Positions 1-14,325 of a stretch of 64,000 nucleotides of DNA are shown here, one piece after another. Below the pieces are notes generated by a model. It did no database searches, was not told where the DNA came from, and was given only the letters and a program-made list of their open reading frames with translations. The stretch lies in assembly GCA_018292915.2 (NCBI GenBank), contig JACVVK020000310.1, positions 452,001 through 516,000 of the forward strand, written 5' to 3'. The DNA is from Batillaria attramentaria. Its lineage: Eukaryota; Mollusca; Gastropoda; Batillariidae. The translations under genes and the position numbers were made by a program. Within the stretch, counting starts at the first letter, position 1; each line of letters starts with the position of its first letter.

Positions 1-619
1 GTCTAGTCCACGCCGGTATCGTGTTAACGGAAAAAACACTCGGCGAGCCTGAGGGTGCGAGCTCGCTGCAGGCACTCAGCGTGTGCAAAGGCCTTTACTT
101 TCGACCGTCGGCCACAACCTGATTACAAACCTCTGCTTGTCTTGGGTCGAATCTTCATCTCCACTGCTTTGAAAGACCGCCCGTCGTGCTTATGCGACCA
201 CCACATGATGCCGTCGTTATGGCGCCCGCCCTCACTATAGTAACGCCCATTCAGATTGGATTCGTAGCAGCTGCCGTACCACCAGCCACCGTGAACCTTC
301 TCCGCGCAGTTTTCGCTGTCTGATCCGCCGTTGTCGTTGTCGTAGGTTGAGAAGCCCATTCCTTTATGGAACTCCATCAAACTCTCTCCTGTTGGCATAC
401 AAAAAAGGACAATACTCTAAAAAGATGACATAAAAGCGTACTGAAAAACAGGACAACCTACAACCCCCCCCCAAAAAAAAAAAAAAAAAAAAACTAACTT
501 AAAATTTGATTATGTGAATGTGTGTACGTAATCTGTTTTCTATGAGTATTCTAGCTGTGTTTGTTTCTTGGTGTGTAATGTTTGTTCTCATGTGGCTGCT
601 GTATGCCGCTCGGTGTATA
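1..619. repeat. Left copy of a duplicated FReD gene 3' end
   Basis: The first 619 bases match 60848-61477 almost base for base, covering the terminal FReD exon and about 230 bases of its upstream intron. The main differences are a few substitutions and a length-variable C/A-rich tract (465-493 here, an ACAA-repeat at 61311-61355 in the other copy). Similarity stops abruptly after CGGTGTATA at 619. The left limit of the duplication lies outside the window. Confidence 0.9.
123..388 (-). pseudogene. Terminal exon of a fibrinogen-related (FReD) gene, probably orphaned
   Basis: The exon encodes the C-terminal third of a fibrinogen C-terminal domain, the lectin-like fold of ficolins, tachylectins and molluscan FREPs. 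It starts after a splice acceptor (CCAACAG, minus strand) in phase 1 with ESLMEFHKGMGFSTYD and contains the family hallmarks NCAE, HGGWWYGSC and SNLNGRYY, then ends at a stop at 123-125. Both C-terminal cysteines are present. Compared with the copy at 60971-61236, two usually conserved positions differ: HNGM has become HKGM, and the calcium-loop DNDND has become DNDNG. The upstream middle exons of the domain (VIQRR and GLxxIH) cannot be found in the next 6 kb on the minus strand. I infer a detached or decaying duplicate. An alternative is a functional gene whose other exons are more distant. Confidence 0.65.
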
Positions 620-654
620 TAAACCAGTACAGAAAGGTCCACTCAGATCACGTG

Positions 655-808
655 ACCGCGTGCTGAAAGCTGGTACATGCAAGATGTCTGTGTTCTCTTC
701 CCTCTGTACGGAGCCATCTGTTGTCACAGTGAATGAGGTGAGAGCCTGCTAACTCTACTGCCGGCCGGCTTCCAGAGGTGTCAGCTCCGGCTGGTGTACA
801 GCTGGGGC
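655..808 (-). pseudogene. Possible degenerate FReD first-domain exon
   Basis: On the minus strand a splice-acceptor-like GCGTCAG is followed in phase 1 by GPSC, then SGSRPAVELAGSHLIHCD. The spacing of C, SGSRP, V-L and CD resembles the start of some FReD domains (C...SGxRPVVxL...VxCDTxTDG). The continuation TDG...VQR appears only in another frame, so one frameshift would be needed. It lies about 270 bases upstream of the terminal exon, and the intervening domain exons are absent. This is a weak resemblance seen by eye and may be chance. Confidence 0.25.
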
Positions 809-869
809 CTGACGCATGTACAGGGACTAGGCCGTACGTCCGAAACAAACTTGATTAAGCTGAGTAAAA

Positions 870-960
870 CATCAGTACGAGATACCTACTAATTTATTCC
901 CCCCCCTCCCCCGCCCCCCCCCCCTAAAAAAAGGCGCTGTCCACGAATCGAACACCGCTA
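870..960. repeat. C-rich low-complexity tract
   Basis: Runs of C and a short A run at 900-930 separate the degenerate FReD fragment from the adjacent SINE. Nothing else is recognisable here. Confidence 0.5.
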
Positions 961-974
961 AATAATTACTTAAT

Positions 975-1200
975 GGGGCGGTCGGTGGTCTAGTGGTTAA
1001 GAGATTTGTCACCAGTGCGAGATGTAAGGGGTTCGAGTCCCACTCGGGGCAAAGAAATTTTCCTTCTCGTATGTGGCACCGTTCATTCGGGCCGATCGTC
1101 GGGGGTTTTCTCCGGAAACTTCGGCTTCCCTCAGCTTTGGAAATGTTCAGCCCACCAAATTTGAAAAATAAATGCAATTCTAAATTCCGAAATTTAAATA
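975..1200 (+). mobile_element. tRNA-derived SINE (Glu-like head)
   Basis: The head GGTGGTCTAGTGGTTAAG is a good RNA polymerase III box A in a tRNA-Glu/Asp-like context, and GGTTCGAGTCC at 1030-1040 is a box B. About 150 bases of non-tRNA body follow, with TTTTCTCCGGAAACTTCGGC, and an A/T-rich end near 1170-1200. The acceptor stem does not close as in a functional tRNA, and the long body marks a SINE. A truncated head of the same family (GATCTAGTGGTTAAG) recurs at about 31857, 43374 and 54906 in the tandem units. Confidence 0.7.
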
Positions 1201-1707
1201 GCTGAGCTGACCCTTCGCACCACGTCACGTGATGTGCTTATGTCCAGTGTGTGAGAGAATGCGTGTGATTCACGTGAGCGTGCGTCTTGGGTTCAGTTCG
1301 CGGCGTTTGAGCCGATTCATGAAATTTGGTAAAGCGCCTATACAATTATTATTATTATTTTTATTATATTTTGATTTTTTTGCAGTCCACATAGTTCAGA
1401 AACTAATGAACATACCGCCATTTTCTTTCTGTCTTGGATACACGGAGTGCTTGTTCGTAGAAAGTCTGAGAGTAGAATTAAGTCTGAGATTAGTCTTGTC
1501 TGTCTTTATGCATCAGACCCCTGTTGACTTTGTCGCGCATGTCGGGTTGGCGTACATGAGGTGCGTGTGTGGATGCAGTCGCGAACGATTTTTGTCGAAA
1601 AAAAATTCATAACCCCACTTCCGTTTACGTAGCACAGTTTACCCACTAAACGTATAAGTTTTATGACAATCAGTGTACTTTTTTGTCGTCTCGAGTGAAA
1701 CGGGGAG
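1201..1707. other. Unassigned interval with a repeat-like 3' tail
   Basis: No gene is recognised. A 127-codon open frame at 1229-1612 has no family resemblance. The stretch AAAGCGCCTATACAATTATT followed by a short ATT repeat (1333-1365) looks like the 3' end of a LINE or SINE of the kind seen at about 29880. Confidence 0.4.
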
Positions 1708-1881
1708 TGGGGGTAGCCGAATAGTAGAGCGCTGGACTTTTAATGCTCGGGTCGTAAGTTCGAATCCCGGCTGGGGTCAAATATTTGTGCTGGCCTTATT
1801 CGCGTTACCCCGTCTTTGATATATCACCCTTACGTGGTGGAAAAGGACGTTAAACTCCCAAACACCCCACCCCCCACCCCT
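1708..1881 (+). mobile_element. tRNA-Lys-like SINE, near full length
   Basis: The head contains TAGAGCGCTGGACTTTTAAT and box B GTTCGAATCCC, matching a tRNA-Lys anticodon arm and T arm. The body runs GTGCTGGCC...CCCGTCTTTGATAT...GTGGTGGAAAAGGACGTTAA and ends in ACTCCCAAACACC plus a C/A-rich tail. The same family occurs at 3203-3357, 5578-5694, 8022-8172, 62209-62342 and, interrupted, at 30768-31296 and its duplicates. This copy has the most complete tRNA-like 5' end in the window. Confidence 0.8.
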
Positions 1882-2494
1882 CGTGAATGAAACAAAGCAC
1901 ATCGATTTTTCACTTTTTTTGGTCGTAAACCTGACAGAAAACGTTACACTGATTGTCAAAGAATATTTGAACGTTATTCGCTACCGAAACAATTCTTACG
2001 CTTTCCTGCTTGCTCATGAAGGTTCACCTCAATCAATGAGCGAAGCGTACTTTTGTAGTTAGTTTTACTTGAAACTACCGGGAGCTTTCTTGCACACTCA
2101 TTTTGATATTTTTAACACGCGTAATTCTAATCAGATTTTCCCATGCCGAGATCCTCAGACCTTTCAAATCAATCAGTAAATGGAATTTCGGTAGATTTTA
2201 ATGATGAATTTTCCCAAAGAATTATTTTATTTTAAACCGAAACAGACTGTTGGCGACTGCAACCGCACAACCACCACAGAGCGAAATCGTCCTACAGTTG
2301 TTCAGTGTCAATGTGGTATCTGCATTACCATTCTACCGGACATGACACTAGTCTTTGGTGTAATAAATCTGACACCTGATGGATTTTCTGATACGCTCAT
2401 AATTTCTTGAAAATATTCTCCGAAGCATTCGTGATTCACAATTCGTTAGCTGGTTGGTTGGATGGGATTTAATGTCTTCTCCTGTCACGATCAA

Positions 2495-2497
<3 letters not shown>
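1882..2497. other. Unassigned interval
   Basis: No exon, repeat or transposon could be recognised. A 69-codon open frame at 2201-2410 is unsupported. Confidence 0.4.
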
Positions 2498-2583
<86 letters not shown>

Positions 2584-2584
2584 G
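2498..2584. repeat. (GT)n(GA)n microsatellite
   Basis: About 66 bases of alternating GT are followed by about 20 bases of GA, a compound dinucleotide repeat. Confidence 0.95.
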
Positions 2585-2712
2585 GATGATATCTTTATTT
2601 AAAAACGGTGGAAGTTTTGTTCTTTTTTTCAAACCTGCCGGATTTTTTTTTTAAATACAGGGGGGCGAGGGATGTAAAAATATTCCATACTCAACTAAAA
2701 ATGTGGCTTTAA

Positions 2713-2719
<7 letters not shown>

Positions 2720-2784
<65 letters not shown>

Positions 2785-2905
2785 TTAATGAAAACAAGAA
2801 CAAGGGATGGGGGGGGGGGGAGAGAGAGAGAGAGCATGTATGGGAGAGAGAGAGAGAGTCTGGGGTGCGTGGGTGGGTGGTGGTGGTGGTGGTGGTGGTG
2901 GAGGG
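2720..2905. repeat. (CA)n, G-run, (GA)n and (GGT)n microsatellite cluster
   Basis: A CA tract (2720-2782), a run of G near 2809-2820, two short GA tracts and a GGT triplet tract (2876-2902) lie within 190 bases. Open frames through this cluster are artefacts of the repeats. Confidence 0.9.
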
Positions 2906-3127
2906 GGCGGGGGTTTGGGCGTCTTTGTTTTGCCGATGATGTTTCCGTGTGTGCACCAGATAAGTCCATAACTTCACACTTCGCAATCGCTCAATCAGGA
3001 AGCGAAAGCTAATGAGACACCACTGGTAAGCCGGATTTCACACGAGACTTTGTTGTCTTAGCGACAACAGCTTGACAGAATATCCGTTTGCTGGAGCAGA
3101 AAATGTAGTCAAAATGGACCCGAGCGT

Positions 3128-4425
3128 TTCTGGTGCTACTCGGCTCCCAACAGTAGCACCGCCATGAGAGAGTGTTTCCAAACAGTAGCACCGCCATGAG
3201 AGGGGTGGGTGGGTGGGTGTTTGGAAGTTTAACGTCCTTTCCCACCACATAAGGGTGATATCAAAGACGGGGCAACGATGAAAAAGCCAGCACAATATTT
3301 GGCCCCAGCCGGGGTTCGAACTCACGACCCGAGCATTGGAAGTCCAACGCTCTACCACACCGCCATGAGAGAGTGTTTCCAAACAGTAGCACCGCCATGA
3401 CAGAGTGTTTCCCAACAGTAGCACCGCCATGACAGTGTGTTTCCCAACAGTAGCACCGCCATGACAGAGTGTTTCCCAACAGTAGCACCGCCATGACAGT
3501 GTGTTTCCCAACAGTAGCACCGCCATGACAGAGTGTTTCCAAACAGTAGCACCACCATGACAGTGATTCCAAACAGTAGCACCACCATGACAGAGTGATT
3601 CCAAACAGTAGCACCACCATGACAGTGATTCCAAACAGTAGCACCACCATGACAGAGTGTTTCCAAACAGTAGCACCACCATGACAGTGATTCCAAACAG
3701 TAGCACCGCCATGACAAAGTGTTTCCAAACAGTAGCACCTCCATGACAGTGATTCCAAACAGTAGCACCACCATGACAGTGATTCCAAACAGTAGCACCA
3801 CCATGACAGAGTGATTCCAAACAGTAGCACCACCATGACAGTGATTCCAAACAGTAGCACCACCATGACAGAGTGTTTCCAAACAGTAGCACCACCATGA
3901 CAGAGTGTTTCCAAACAGTAGCACCACCATGACAGTGATTCCAAACAGTAGCACCGCCATGACAGAGTGTTTCCAAACAGTAGCACCACCATGACAGAGT
4001 GTTTCCAAACAGTAGCACCGCCATGACAGTGATTCCAAACAGTAGCACCACCATGACAGTGATTCCAAACAGTAGCACCACCATGACAGTGATTCCAAAC
4101 AGTAGCACCACCATGACAGTGATTCCAAACAGTAGCACCGCCATGACAGAGTGACTCCAAACAGTAGCACCGCCATGACAGAGTGTTTCCAAACAGTAGC
4201 ACCACCATGACAGTGATTCCAAACAGTAGCACCACCATGACAGAGTGATTCCAAACAGTAGCACCACCATGACAGAGTGTTTCCAAACAGTAGCACCACC
4301 ATGACAGTGATTCCAAACAGTAGCACCGCCATGACAGAGTGTTTCCAAACAGTAGCACCACCATGACAGAGTGTTTCCCAACAGTAGCACCTCCATGACA
4401 GAGTGTTTCCAAACAGTAGCACCAA
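3128..4425. repeat. 30/32-bp minisatellite, about 35 units
   Basis: Units share the core CCAAACAGTAGCACC followed by A/GCCATGACAG. Two length classes alternate: 32 bp (CAGAGTGTTTCC...) and 30 bp (CAGTGATTCC...), differing by loss of AG and a T-to-A change. The left part is split by a SINE at 3203-3357. The minus strand stays open in three frames for 357-467 codons simply because no unit contains a stop in that orientation; this is not evidence of coding. Confidence 0.95.
3203..3357 (-). mobile_element. tRNA-Lys-like SINE inserted in the minisatellite
   Basis: In reverse orientation it reads from the anticodon-loop region (GTTGGACTTCCAATGC) through box B and the family body to AACTTCCAAACACCCACCC. 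It is flanked by the 14-bp direct repeat CACCGCCATGAGAG (3189-3202 and 3358-3371), which is part of one minisatellite unit. That fits a target-site duplication made by LINE-type retrotransposition. The first bases of the tRNA head are missing. Confidence 0.85.
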
Positions 4426-4841
4426 ATATTTCCATTTTCAAACTTGAGTAGCACCGAGTCTGTCCAAAGGACTTCCGATGGTCTGCGTGAAAACTTTACG
4501 GGCCCTTTATCAACCAGGAAAAAAAAGACTTGACTATTGCGTCAATACCATACAACGGCGCATGCGTGCTCTCATAATTATCAACCACGTGGCGTTAACA
4601 GAGAGCAGTCATCGTGGAAACCTTTGAACTGCAGTAGCATCGGAATCACCGTGCCTATTTTGATTACACCCCGTGCGTAAACACGTGGGATAAAGTCTGC
4701 ATACATGTACTGGCTTAGACAGTGTCATCCGAATTCTTGTTTTGTAGTCGTCAACTGACGGGCAGCTTCATCCGAAGTTCTACTGTGCAGGACATTCGAC
4801 GTTCGTGGAATCTCAGGTATGTTTGAGAATGACGAATGAGA

Positions 4842-4842
<1 letters not shown>
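4426..4842. other. Unassigned interval
   Basis: Single-copy-looking sequence with no recognised exon or element. Confidence 0.4.

Positions 4843-4894
<52 letters not shown>
4843..4894. repeat. (GT)n microsatellite
   Basis: About 52 bases of uninterrupted GT. Confidence 0.95.
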
Positions 4895-4896
<2 letters not shown>

Positions 4897-4934
4897 GTTA
4901 GAATTGGCAAATTTATATGTTCGCTGAAATTTAA

Positions 4935-5402
4935 CCTTCCGGCTACGTCGCTAAAAAACTTCTTAGTCCTACATCGTGTGAAACAACTTACCCATGGTTT
5001 TTAAATAGGTAATTTTCGACTTATTCCTAGTCCTACGTCGTGGGAAACAAATTACCCATTTTTTTTTATTATAGGCAGATTGCAGCTTATTCCTAGTCCT
5101 ACATCGTGGGAAACAATTTACCCATGGTTTTTAGAAAGCTAAATTTCAACTTATTCCTAGTCCTACATCGTGGGAAACAAATTACCCATGGTTTTTATGT
5201 AGGCAATTCACAACTTATTCTTATTTATTGTTTAATTACTCTGCTAATTACAAGTTAAACAACACAATTTTTGGCATGAACATAGTCAAACCATTTATTG
5301 ACAAAGTCATGAAATTTCAAAGGTGTGACCTAAATATTGACCGAGATACGTTCATCTAAAGCAATGTGTGCGCATCTTTTTACCCACGACGTAGCCGGAA
5401 GG
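4935..5402. mobile_element. TTAA-flanked MITE, piggyBac-like, non-autonomous
   Basis: The 468-bp element begins CCTTCCGGCTACGTCG and ends with its exact reverse complement CGACGTAGCCGGAAGG, 16-bp perfect terminal inverted repeats. It is bordered on both sides by TTAA (4931-4934 and 5403-5406). TTAA duplication and termini starting with CC are hallmarks of piggyBac-superfamily transposons. Inside are four imperfect direct repeats (starting near 4971, 5025, 5091 and 5155) carrying CCTAGTCCTACATCGTGGGAA. They echo the terminal motif CTACGTCG and could be subterminal transposase-binding sites. No transposase is encoded, so it would depend on an autonomous relative elsewhere. Confidence 0.85.
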
Positions 5403-5577
5403 TTAAAAATTGTGTCTGACATTGTACCCAAGGCTGGCACAGGCCGGACACAAGGCCAAGAAGCTGAAAACGAGGACTGAAAGAGCCGGCCATATAGAGC
5501 TTGCGGCACGGTCGATCCCTGAGAAAGGAGAATCAGTTTAATTTTTGTCGGCTCACAGACCCTGTAGACGGCAGGGG

Positions 5578-5694
5578 CGGGTGGATGGACGGGTGTTTGG
5601 GGGTTTAACGTCTTTTTCCACCACATACGGCTGATATCAAAAACGGCACAACGCTGAAAAAGCCAGCACAAATGTTTAGCTCCCAATCGGGAAG
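5578..5694 (-). mobile_element. Diverged, 5'-truncated tRNA-Lys-like SINE
   Basis: The reverse strand carries the family body (GTGCTGGCTTTTTCAGCGTT, then a diverged GATATCAGCCG...GGTGGAAAAAGACGTTAAAC and CAAACACCCGTCC). The tRNA-like head is lost just past the GGGAGC segment. More substitutions than in the other copies suggest an older insertion. Confidence 0.7.
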
Positions 5695-5765
5695 TCGGTG
5701 GGGGAACATTCAGTGGCCAGATGCATAGAGAGAGACGTGGTAGTAATGTATTTCGCTTGACTTGG

Positions 5766-6113
5766 ACTTCTCTTGTTATGCACCAAACCCCACATCTCTT
5801 GTCATGCACCAAACCCCACATCTCTTGTTATGCACCAAACCCCACATCTCTTGTCATGCACCAAACACCACATCTCTTGTCATGCACCAAACCCCACATC
5901 TCTTGTCATGCACCAAACCCCACATCTCTTGTCATGCACCAAACACCACATCTCTTGTCATGCACCAAACCCCACATCTCTTGCCATGCACCAAACCCCA
6001 CATCTCTTGCCATGATCCAAACCCCACATCTCTTGTCATGCACCAAATCCCACATCTCTTGTCATGCACCAAACCCCACATCTCTTGTCATGCACCAAAC
6101 CCCACATCTGTAC
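5766..6113. repeat. 26-bp minisatellite, about 13 units
   Basis: Tandem units of CACATCTCTTGTCATGCACC plus AAACCC, with scattered variants (TTATG, CAAACACC, TTGCCATG). Because 26 is not a multiple of three and the unit lacks stops, all three plus frames are open across it. I regard those frames as non-coding. Confidence 0.95.
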
Positions 6114-7081
6114 TAATCACTAACTTTGGCAATGTCACGACCCTATCACATTCTTGTTCACGCGTAAATACGCACATACAGCATGCTGTCACTCAAACAC
6201 GGGAAACAATTTCTACCCTTTTTGGATCGACGGAAAAACATACACACACAACCAAAAGTTCAGTGTTTCTGTTGGCTCGCTATAAAAGTCAGAGATTCCT
6301 CGTAAAAAATTGTATTAAGTTCAACCATCTCCCGAACAGACGACGCTGTCTTGAGCGAGTCGACTTGCGGGTGGAAACCGTGCGTAGTTCTGTAGTACCC
6401 ATTGTTGACCTGTCCGCGCGTCCCAAAGGCGCTGTCACCGTCGCTCGAAGCGTGAAGCATGACAGCCCGGAACCAGTTACGTGGCGGGCACTTTCCGGAC
6501 GCAGACCGTGACCATCACCAGAACAGCTGTTGACACAAATCAATCCATAAGTCTCCTTGGCTACACAATGCATACACAGATTACGCAATCTTGGGACTCT
6601 CTTATATTGTCGAGCCACATTCAGTATAACAGTTTACACGTACATCAAATCAGTGGATACACAATAAACAACACCATTTTTTACCTACCCCTATACAAAG
6701 GGCAAACAACTGTTCCTCCGCTGTTCGTCACACGCTAGGTGTCTTTGTTTGGTTGCTGGCTGAGTGGCACTGTGCAGGCCCTAACTAGTGATGAAATACT
6801 AGTGGTGAAAATACCTGCCCGTATTAAAGTACCTCACGAATTTCACGAGTTGCACGTGCAGGTCACCCTGCTCGCTGTCAAAGTCGCTCCACCACTGCTG
6901 AAATCGCCATACCCGCACAAACGAGTTAGGGTGAATGACAGAGTGGCATGACAGAACACAGTTGGGGAATGTTTGCACCAAACATTCTTGCCTTGTATCA
7001 AAATATTTTGGTTTTGACATCCAGGCGTGGGGTGGCTTAATTCTGTGAAAACCTAGTGATCATAACACGTTTACCTGGTCG

Positions 7082-7082
<1 letters not shown>
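6114..7082. other. Upstream region of the FReD gene
   Basis: No exon is recognised, but the promoter and any untranslated first exon of the downstream gene should lie here, because its first coding exon opens with a splice acceptor at 7181. TATAAAA at 6281-6287 is a possible TATA box, without other support. Short open frames on both strands match nothing known. Confidence 0.35.

Positions 7083-7115
<33 letters not shown>
7083..7115. repeat. Poly-C run
   Basis: Thirty-three consecutive C, about 65 bases before the first coding exon's acceptor. Its assembled length is likely to be unreliable. Confidence 0.9.
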
Positions 7116-7116
<1 letters not shown>

Positions 7117-7192
7117 CCGTCTGATGTCGCCGGTTCTGTTTGTGATGATAGGGAATGATTGATTTAATTTTCTCATTTCAGATCCCGTGATC

Positions 7193-11398
<4,206 letters not shown>

Positions 11399-11922
11399 AT
11401 CACTACTGACGGACACTAATCCCTACTCACGATCTGATCCCGGACATTCTTTTCTACTTATTCTGATCACGTGATTAACTGCTGTGTACACACTAAAGTG
11501 TTATAATCAGTTAATTCCTCCAGTGTGTTCTTCTGTGGACATGATCTGCAGTCTACGACAGATATATGAATGTCTGTTGATTATATGAACACATGCTTCG
11601 GAGGGCCACGTGATTGTTGCTTATTTTCCAAAATTAGCGGTAGTTTATTTTTGTCTCGACTTACAATTTCCATAGCTGTTTATTCCTTGTAACGTATTCA
11701 GCTTGAAACAATCGACAACACATTTTCTCTTATATCTTTCTGTCTATGTGACATACCGTTTAATTAAAAACCAGTCTGCGCACGCTCACTGCTCGTTGTC
11801 TACATATTATTCTCCTTACAAAACAAGGAATCTGTGTTCCATTTGAAAAAAAAGAAGAAAAAAAGCTAGCGTGTTGACCTTGTTTAACTAGTGTCTCACT
11901 TGTGTTTGTGAAACGTACGGCC
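11399..11922 (+). other. Probable 3' UTR and downstream flank of the FReD gene
   Basis: No further coding sequence is visible after the stop. ATTAAA at 11763-11768 is the best polyadenylation-signal candidate; no AATAAA is close to the stop codon. The transcript end is not determined by sequence alone. Confidence 0.4.
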
Positions 11923-12155
11923 TCTATACAATACAATACACTACACTACACTACACTACGATACGATACGATACGATACGATACAATACAATACACTACA
12001 CTACACTACACTACGATACGATACGATACGATACGATACGATACGATACAATACAATACAATACAATACAATACACTACGATACGATACGATACGATACG
12101 ATACGATACAATACAATACACTACACTACACTACACTACACTACACTACAATACA
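11923..12155. repeat. Pentanucleotide repeat of CTACA/GATAC/AATAC type
   Basis: About 230 bases of 5-bp units that switch in blocks between ACTAC, GATAC and AATAC variants. This suggests repeated local expansion of single variants. Confidence 0.95.
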
Positions 12156-12264
12156 TTTTCCTTTAATAAAGATATTCATCCAGCCCGCTGAACATTCAAT
12201 AAAAGAAAGATACTATACAAACCACGTCGTTCAATAAATTATGTAGCCTCGACTGTTACAAGTT

Positions 12265-14287
12265 TGTCTTGATGGTTTTGGGGGAGGTATACTCTCTCTC
12301 TCTCTCACCGAACGATTTTAATAATCATTTTTTAAACATTACTGATTCCATAGTCCAATCTAATCTCAATAACCCTGAAGACTATGTATGTCCTGAAGAA
12401 CTCCGCAGTCACTGTCAGTCAGCAAAATTTTTTTTTTCTCTGTTCCACCCATGACAGTCTATGATGTTGGAAAATCAATCTCTGCTATAAAGAGCAAGGC
12501 GTGTGGTCCTGATGCAATTAACATTAACATCCTTAAGTTGTCACTACCCTACATTGTGGAATCACTTACATAATTATATTTATAATCTGTCACTCCAACA
12601 CAGTATATTTCCAGACGAACTCAAGAAAGCCAAAGTAGTGCCTATTCCGAAAAGTAAAGATCTCCACAATCTCAGTGACTACCGTCCGATTTCAGTTTTA
12701 TCAGTCCTGTCCAAACCACTGGAAAGACATATCCATAACCACATGCTCAGTTTCCTAGAAAAACAACATCTTTTGAATCCGCTCCAATCTGGTTTCCGCC
12801 CTCAACATTCGTGCCACACCGCACTTATCCGCATCGTCGACACTTGGCTATCTGCCATCAACAAATCCCAACTAACTGGTGCGGTCTTTCTTGACCTGAA
12901 AAAAGCCTTTGACTTGGTGAACCACAGCATTTTGTTAAAGAAATTGTCCCTATATATCCCTGATCCTAAGACAATCTCCTTATTTTCCTCATATCTCCAA
13001 GGTAGAAGGCAGAAAGTCTATCTAAATGGTGCGTTTTCTGAGGAAGGTGTTGTTAAGCTCGGTGTGCCCCAGGGCTCTATCCTTGGCCCGATTTTCTTTT
13101 GTTTATTCATCAATGATATGCCCCTCTCCATCTCAAACCCTAATGTAAGCTGTGATATGTTTGCTGACGACTCCACGCTCCATGCGTCGGATGTGCATGA
13201 GTCAAAAGTAAACGAAGTATTGCAGCACAGCCTCACTGAAATCTCCCAGTGGTGTAAAGCCAACCACATGGTAATTAGTACCACCAAAACCAAAAGCATG
13301 CTAATTACAACGCGCCAAAAACACCAACGCAAACTATCTCCCCTACTGTTGTCAGTTGGGTTCGAGTCTATCGAGCAGGTCTCGAACCACCGTCTACTAG
13401 GTGTCATAATTGACGACCAACTAAAGTGGGAAACACATGTTGATGGTCTCTGTAAATTATTGTCAAAAAATGTATTCTTGCTATCCAAACTAAGTCGCCT
13501 AGTTAGCCCTGACATCTGCAAGCTATTCTTTCATGCCCACGTGCAAAGTCATCTAGATTTTGCGTCCACTTTGTGGGACGAGTGCAGCGAAAATCAGTTC
13601 AAAAAGGTAAACTCCGTTCACCGGCGCGCTGTCAAACTCTTACACTCGGGTAATTCTAGTACCGACCAAAAGTTTAAAATCCTCAAACTTCTACCTCTTA
13701 AACAGCATCTGGAGTTTAACAAATGCTTACTGATGCACAAAATTGTTTACTACAAAGCCCCAACATATCTCCATCAACTATTTAATTTCGAACATGATAA
13801 ACAACACAACACAAGGAACAGTCTGCTCCCAGTGCCTCGTCCAAGGGTTGATATATATAAAAGTAGCCTGTCTTTCTCAGGGGCATCCATGTGGAACTCT
13901 TTACCACTGAGTATCCAAAACGTTTCCAAATTCATAAACTTCAAACAAATTCTACACGATACGCTTATCTGACGATATATATAGAAATGTGTTACATACA
14001 TGTTTTGCAATATTAGAGACGACTGTAAATTTCTTACTTGGCATACAGCCAGTATCATCAGCACATGCCACGTATGTTTTGATTTGTTTATCGTGTGTAT
14101 TTTTCTCTCCTGTATTTCCCCTAGATAGTTTATACTTTTTTTAAAAACTTTTTTATTGTTTGTTTGTTTTGATTTTTTTCTAAATACCCTTTAATGTAGA
14201 ATAGCAGGACAGCATGTAAGATAGGCAGCAATGCCTAAATGCTCTATCCTGAATAAAAAACGTTTCATCATCATCATCATCATCATC

Positions 14288-14322
<35 letters not shown>
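12265..14322 (+). mobile_element. 5'-truncated LINE (CR1/L2/Jockey-like) with (ATC)n tail
   Basis: It carries the reverse transcriptase and C-terminal part of ORF2 plus a 3' UTR ending in AATAAAAAACG and an ATC repeat (about 14266-14292), then CT repeats. No apurinic endonuclease region is present. The upstream fragment around 12300-12450 (NDFNNHFLNITDS) is in the same reading frame as the main RT frame but is separated from it by a segment readable only in another frame (DVGKSISAIKSKACGPDAIN). Two frameshifts are therefore needed, and the copy is dead. The exact 5' edge is uncertain. Confidence 0.85.
12503..13972 (+). pseudogene. LINE ORF2 fragment: reverse transcriptase and C-terminal region
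   Basis: Recognisable RT blocks in order: PIPKSKD and LSDYRPISVLS near residue 55, LQSGFRPQHSCHTAL near 93, GAVFLDLKKAFDLVNH near 128, GVPQGSILGPIFFCLFIND near 186, and the catalytic FADD at residues 220-223 (13160-13171), where YADD is more usual. The C terminus (GASMWNSLPLSIQNVSKFINF) is typical of CR1/L2-type elements. The protein copies LINE RNA at nicked chromosomal DNA. The N-terminal endonuclease is missing and the upstream frame is broken, so this is a relic. Clade assignment below superfamily level needs a phylogeny. Confidence 0.85.

Positions 14323-14325
<3 letters not shown>

Noticed and set aside
983..1050. Possible tRNA-Glu gene
   Set aside because: Box A and B are present, but the acceptor stem does not pair and a SINE body follows, so this is a SINE head. 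The Lys-like heads at 1708 and elsewhere are treated likewise.
2345..2400. Short peptide GVINLTPDGFSDT resembling the dihydropteroate synthase signature (NVTPDSFSDGG)
   Set aside because: Only about 13 residues match. No other part of the enzyme is present and the frame stops right after. Animals normally lack this enzyme, so chance is the likelier explanation.
2703..3012. Several open frames through CA/GGT repeats
   Set aside because: They are composed almost wholly of dinucleotide and trinucleotide repeats and have no coding character.
5766..6113. Regular short repeats that could suggest a CRISPR array
   Set aside because: Units are contiguous 26-bp repeats without unique spacers, in a eukaryotic context. 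The same applies to 3128-4425.
6281..6287. TATAAAA as the FReD gene promoter
   Set aside because: It lies about 900 bases before the first coding exon and has no initiator, untranslated exon or conservation evidence. It is mentioned only as a possibility.
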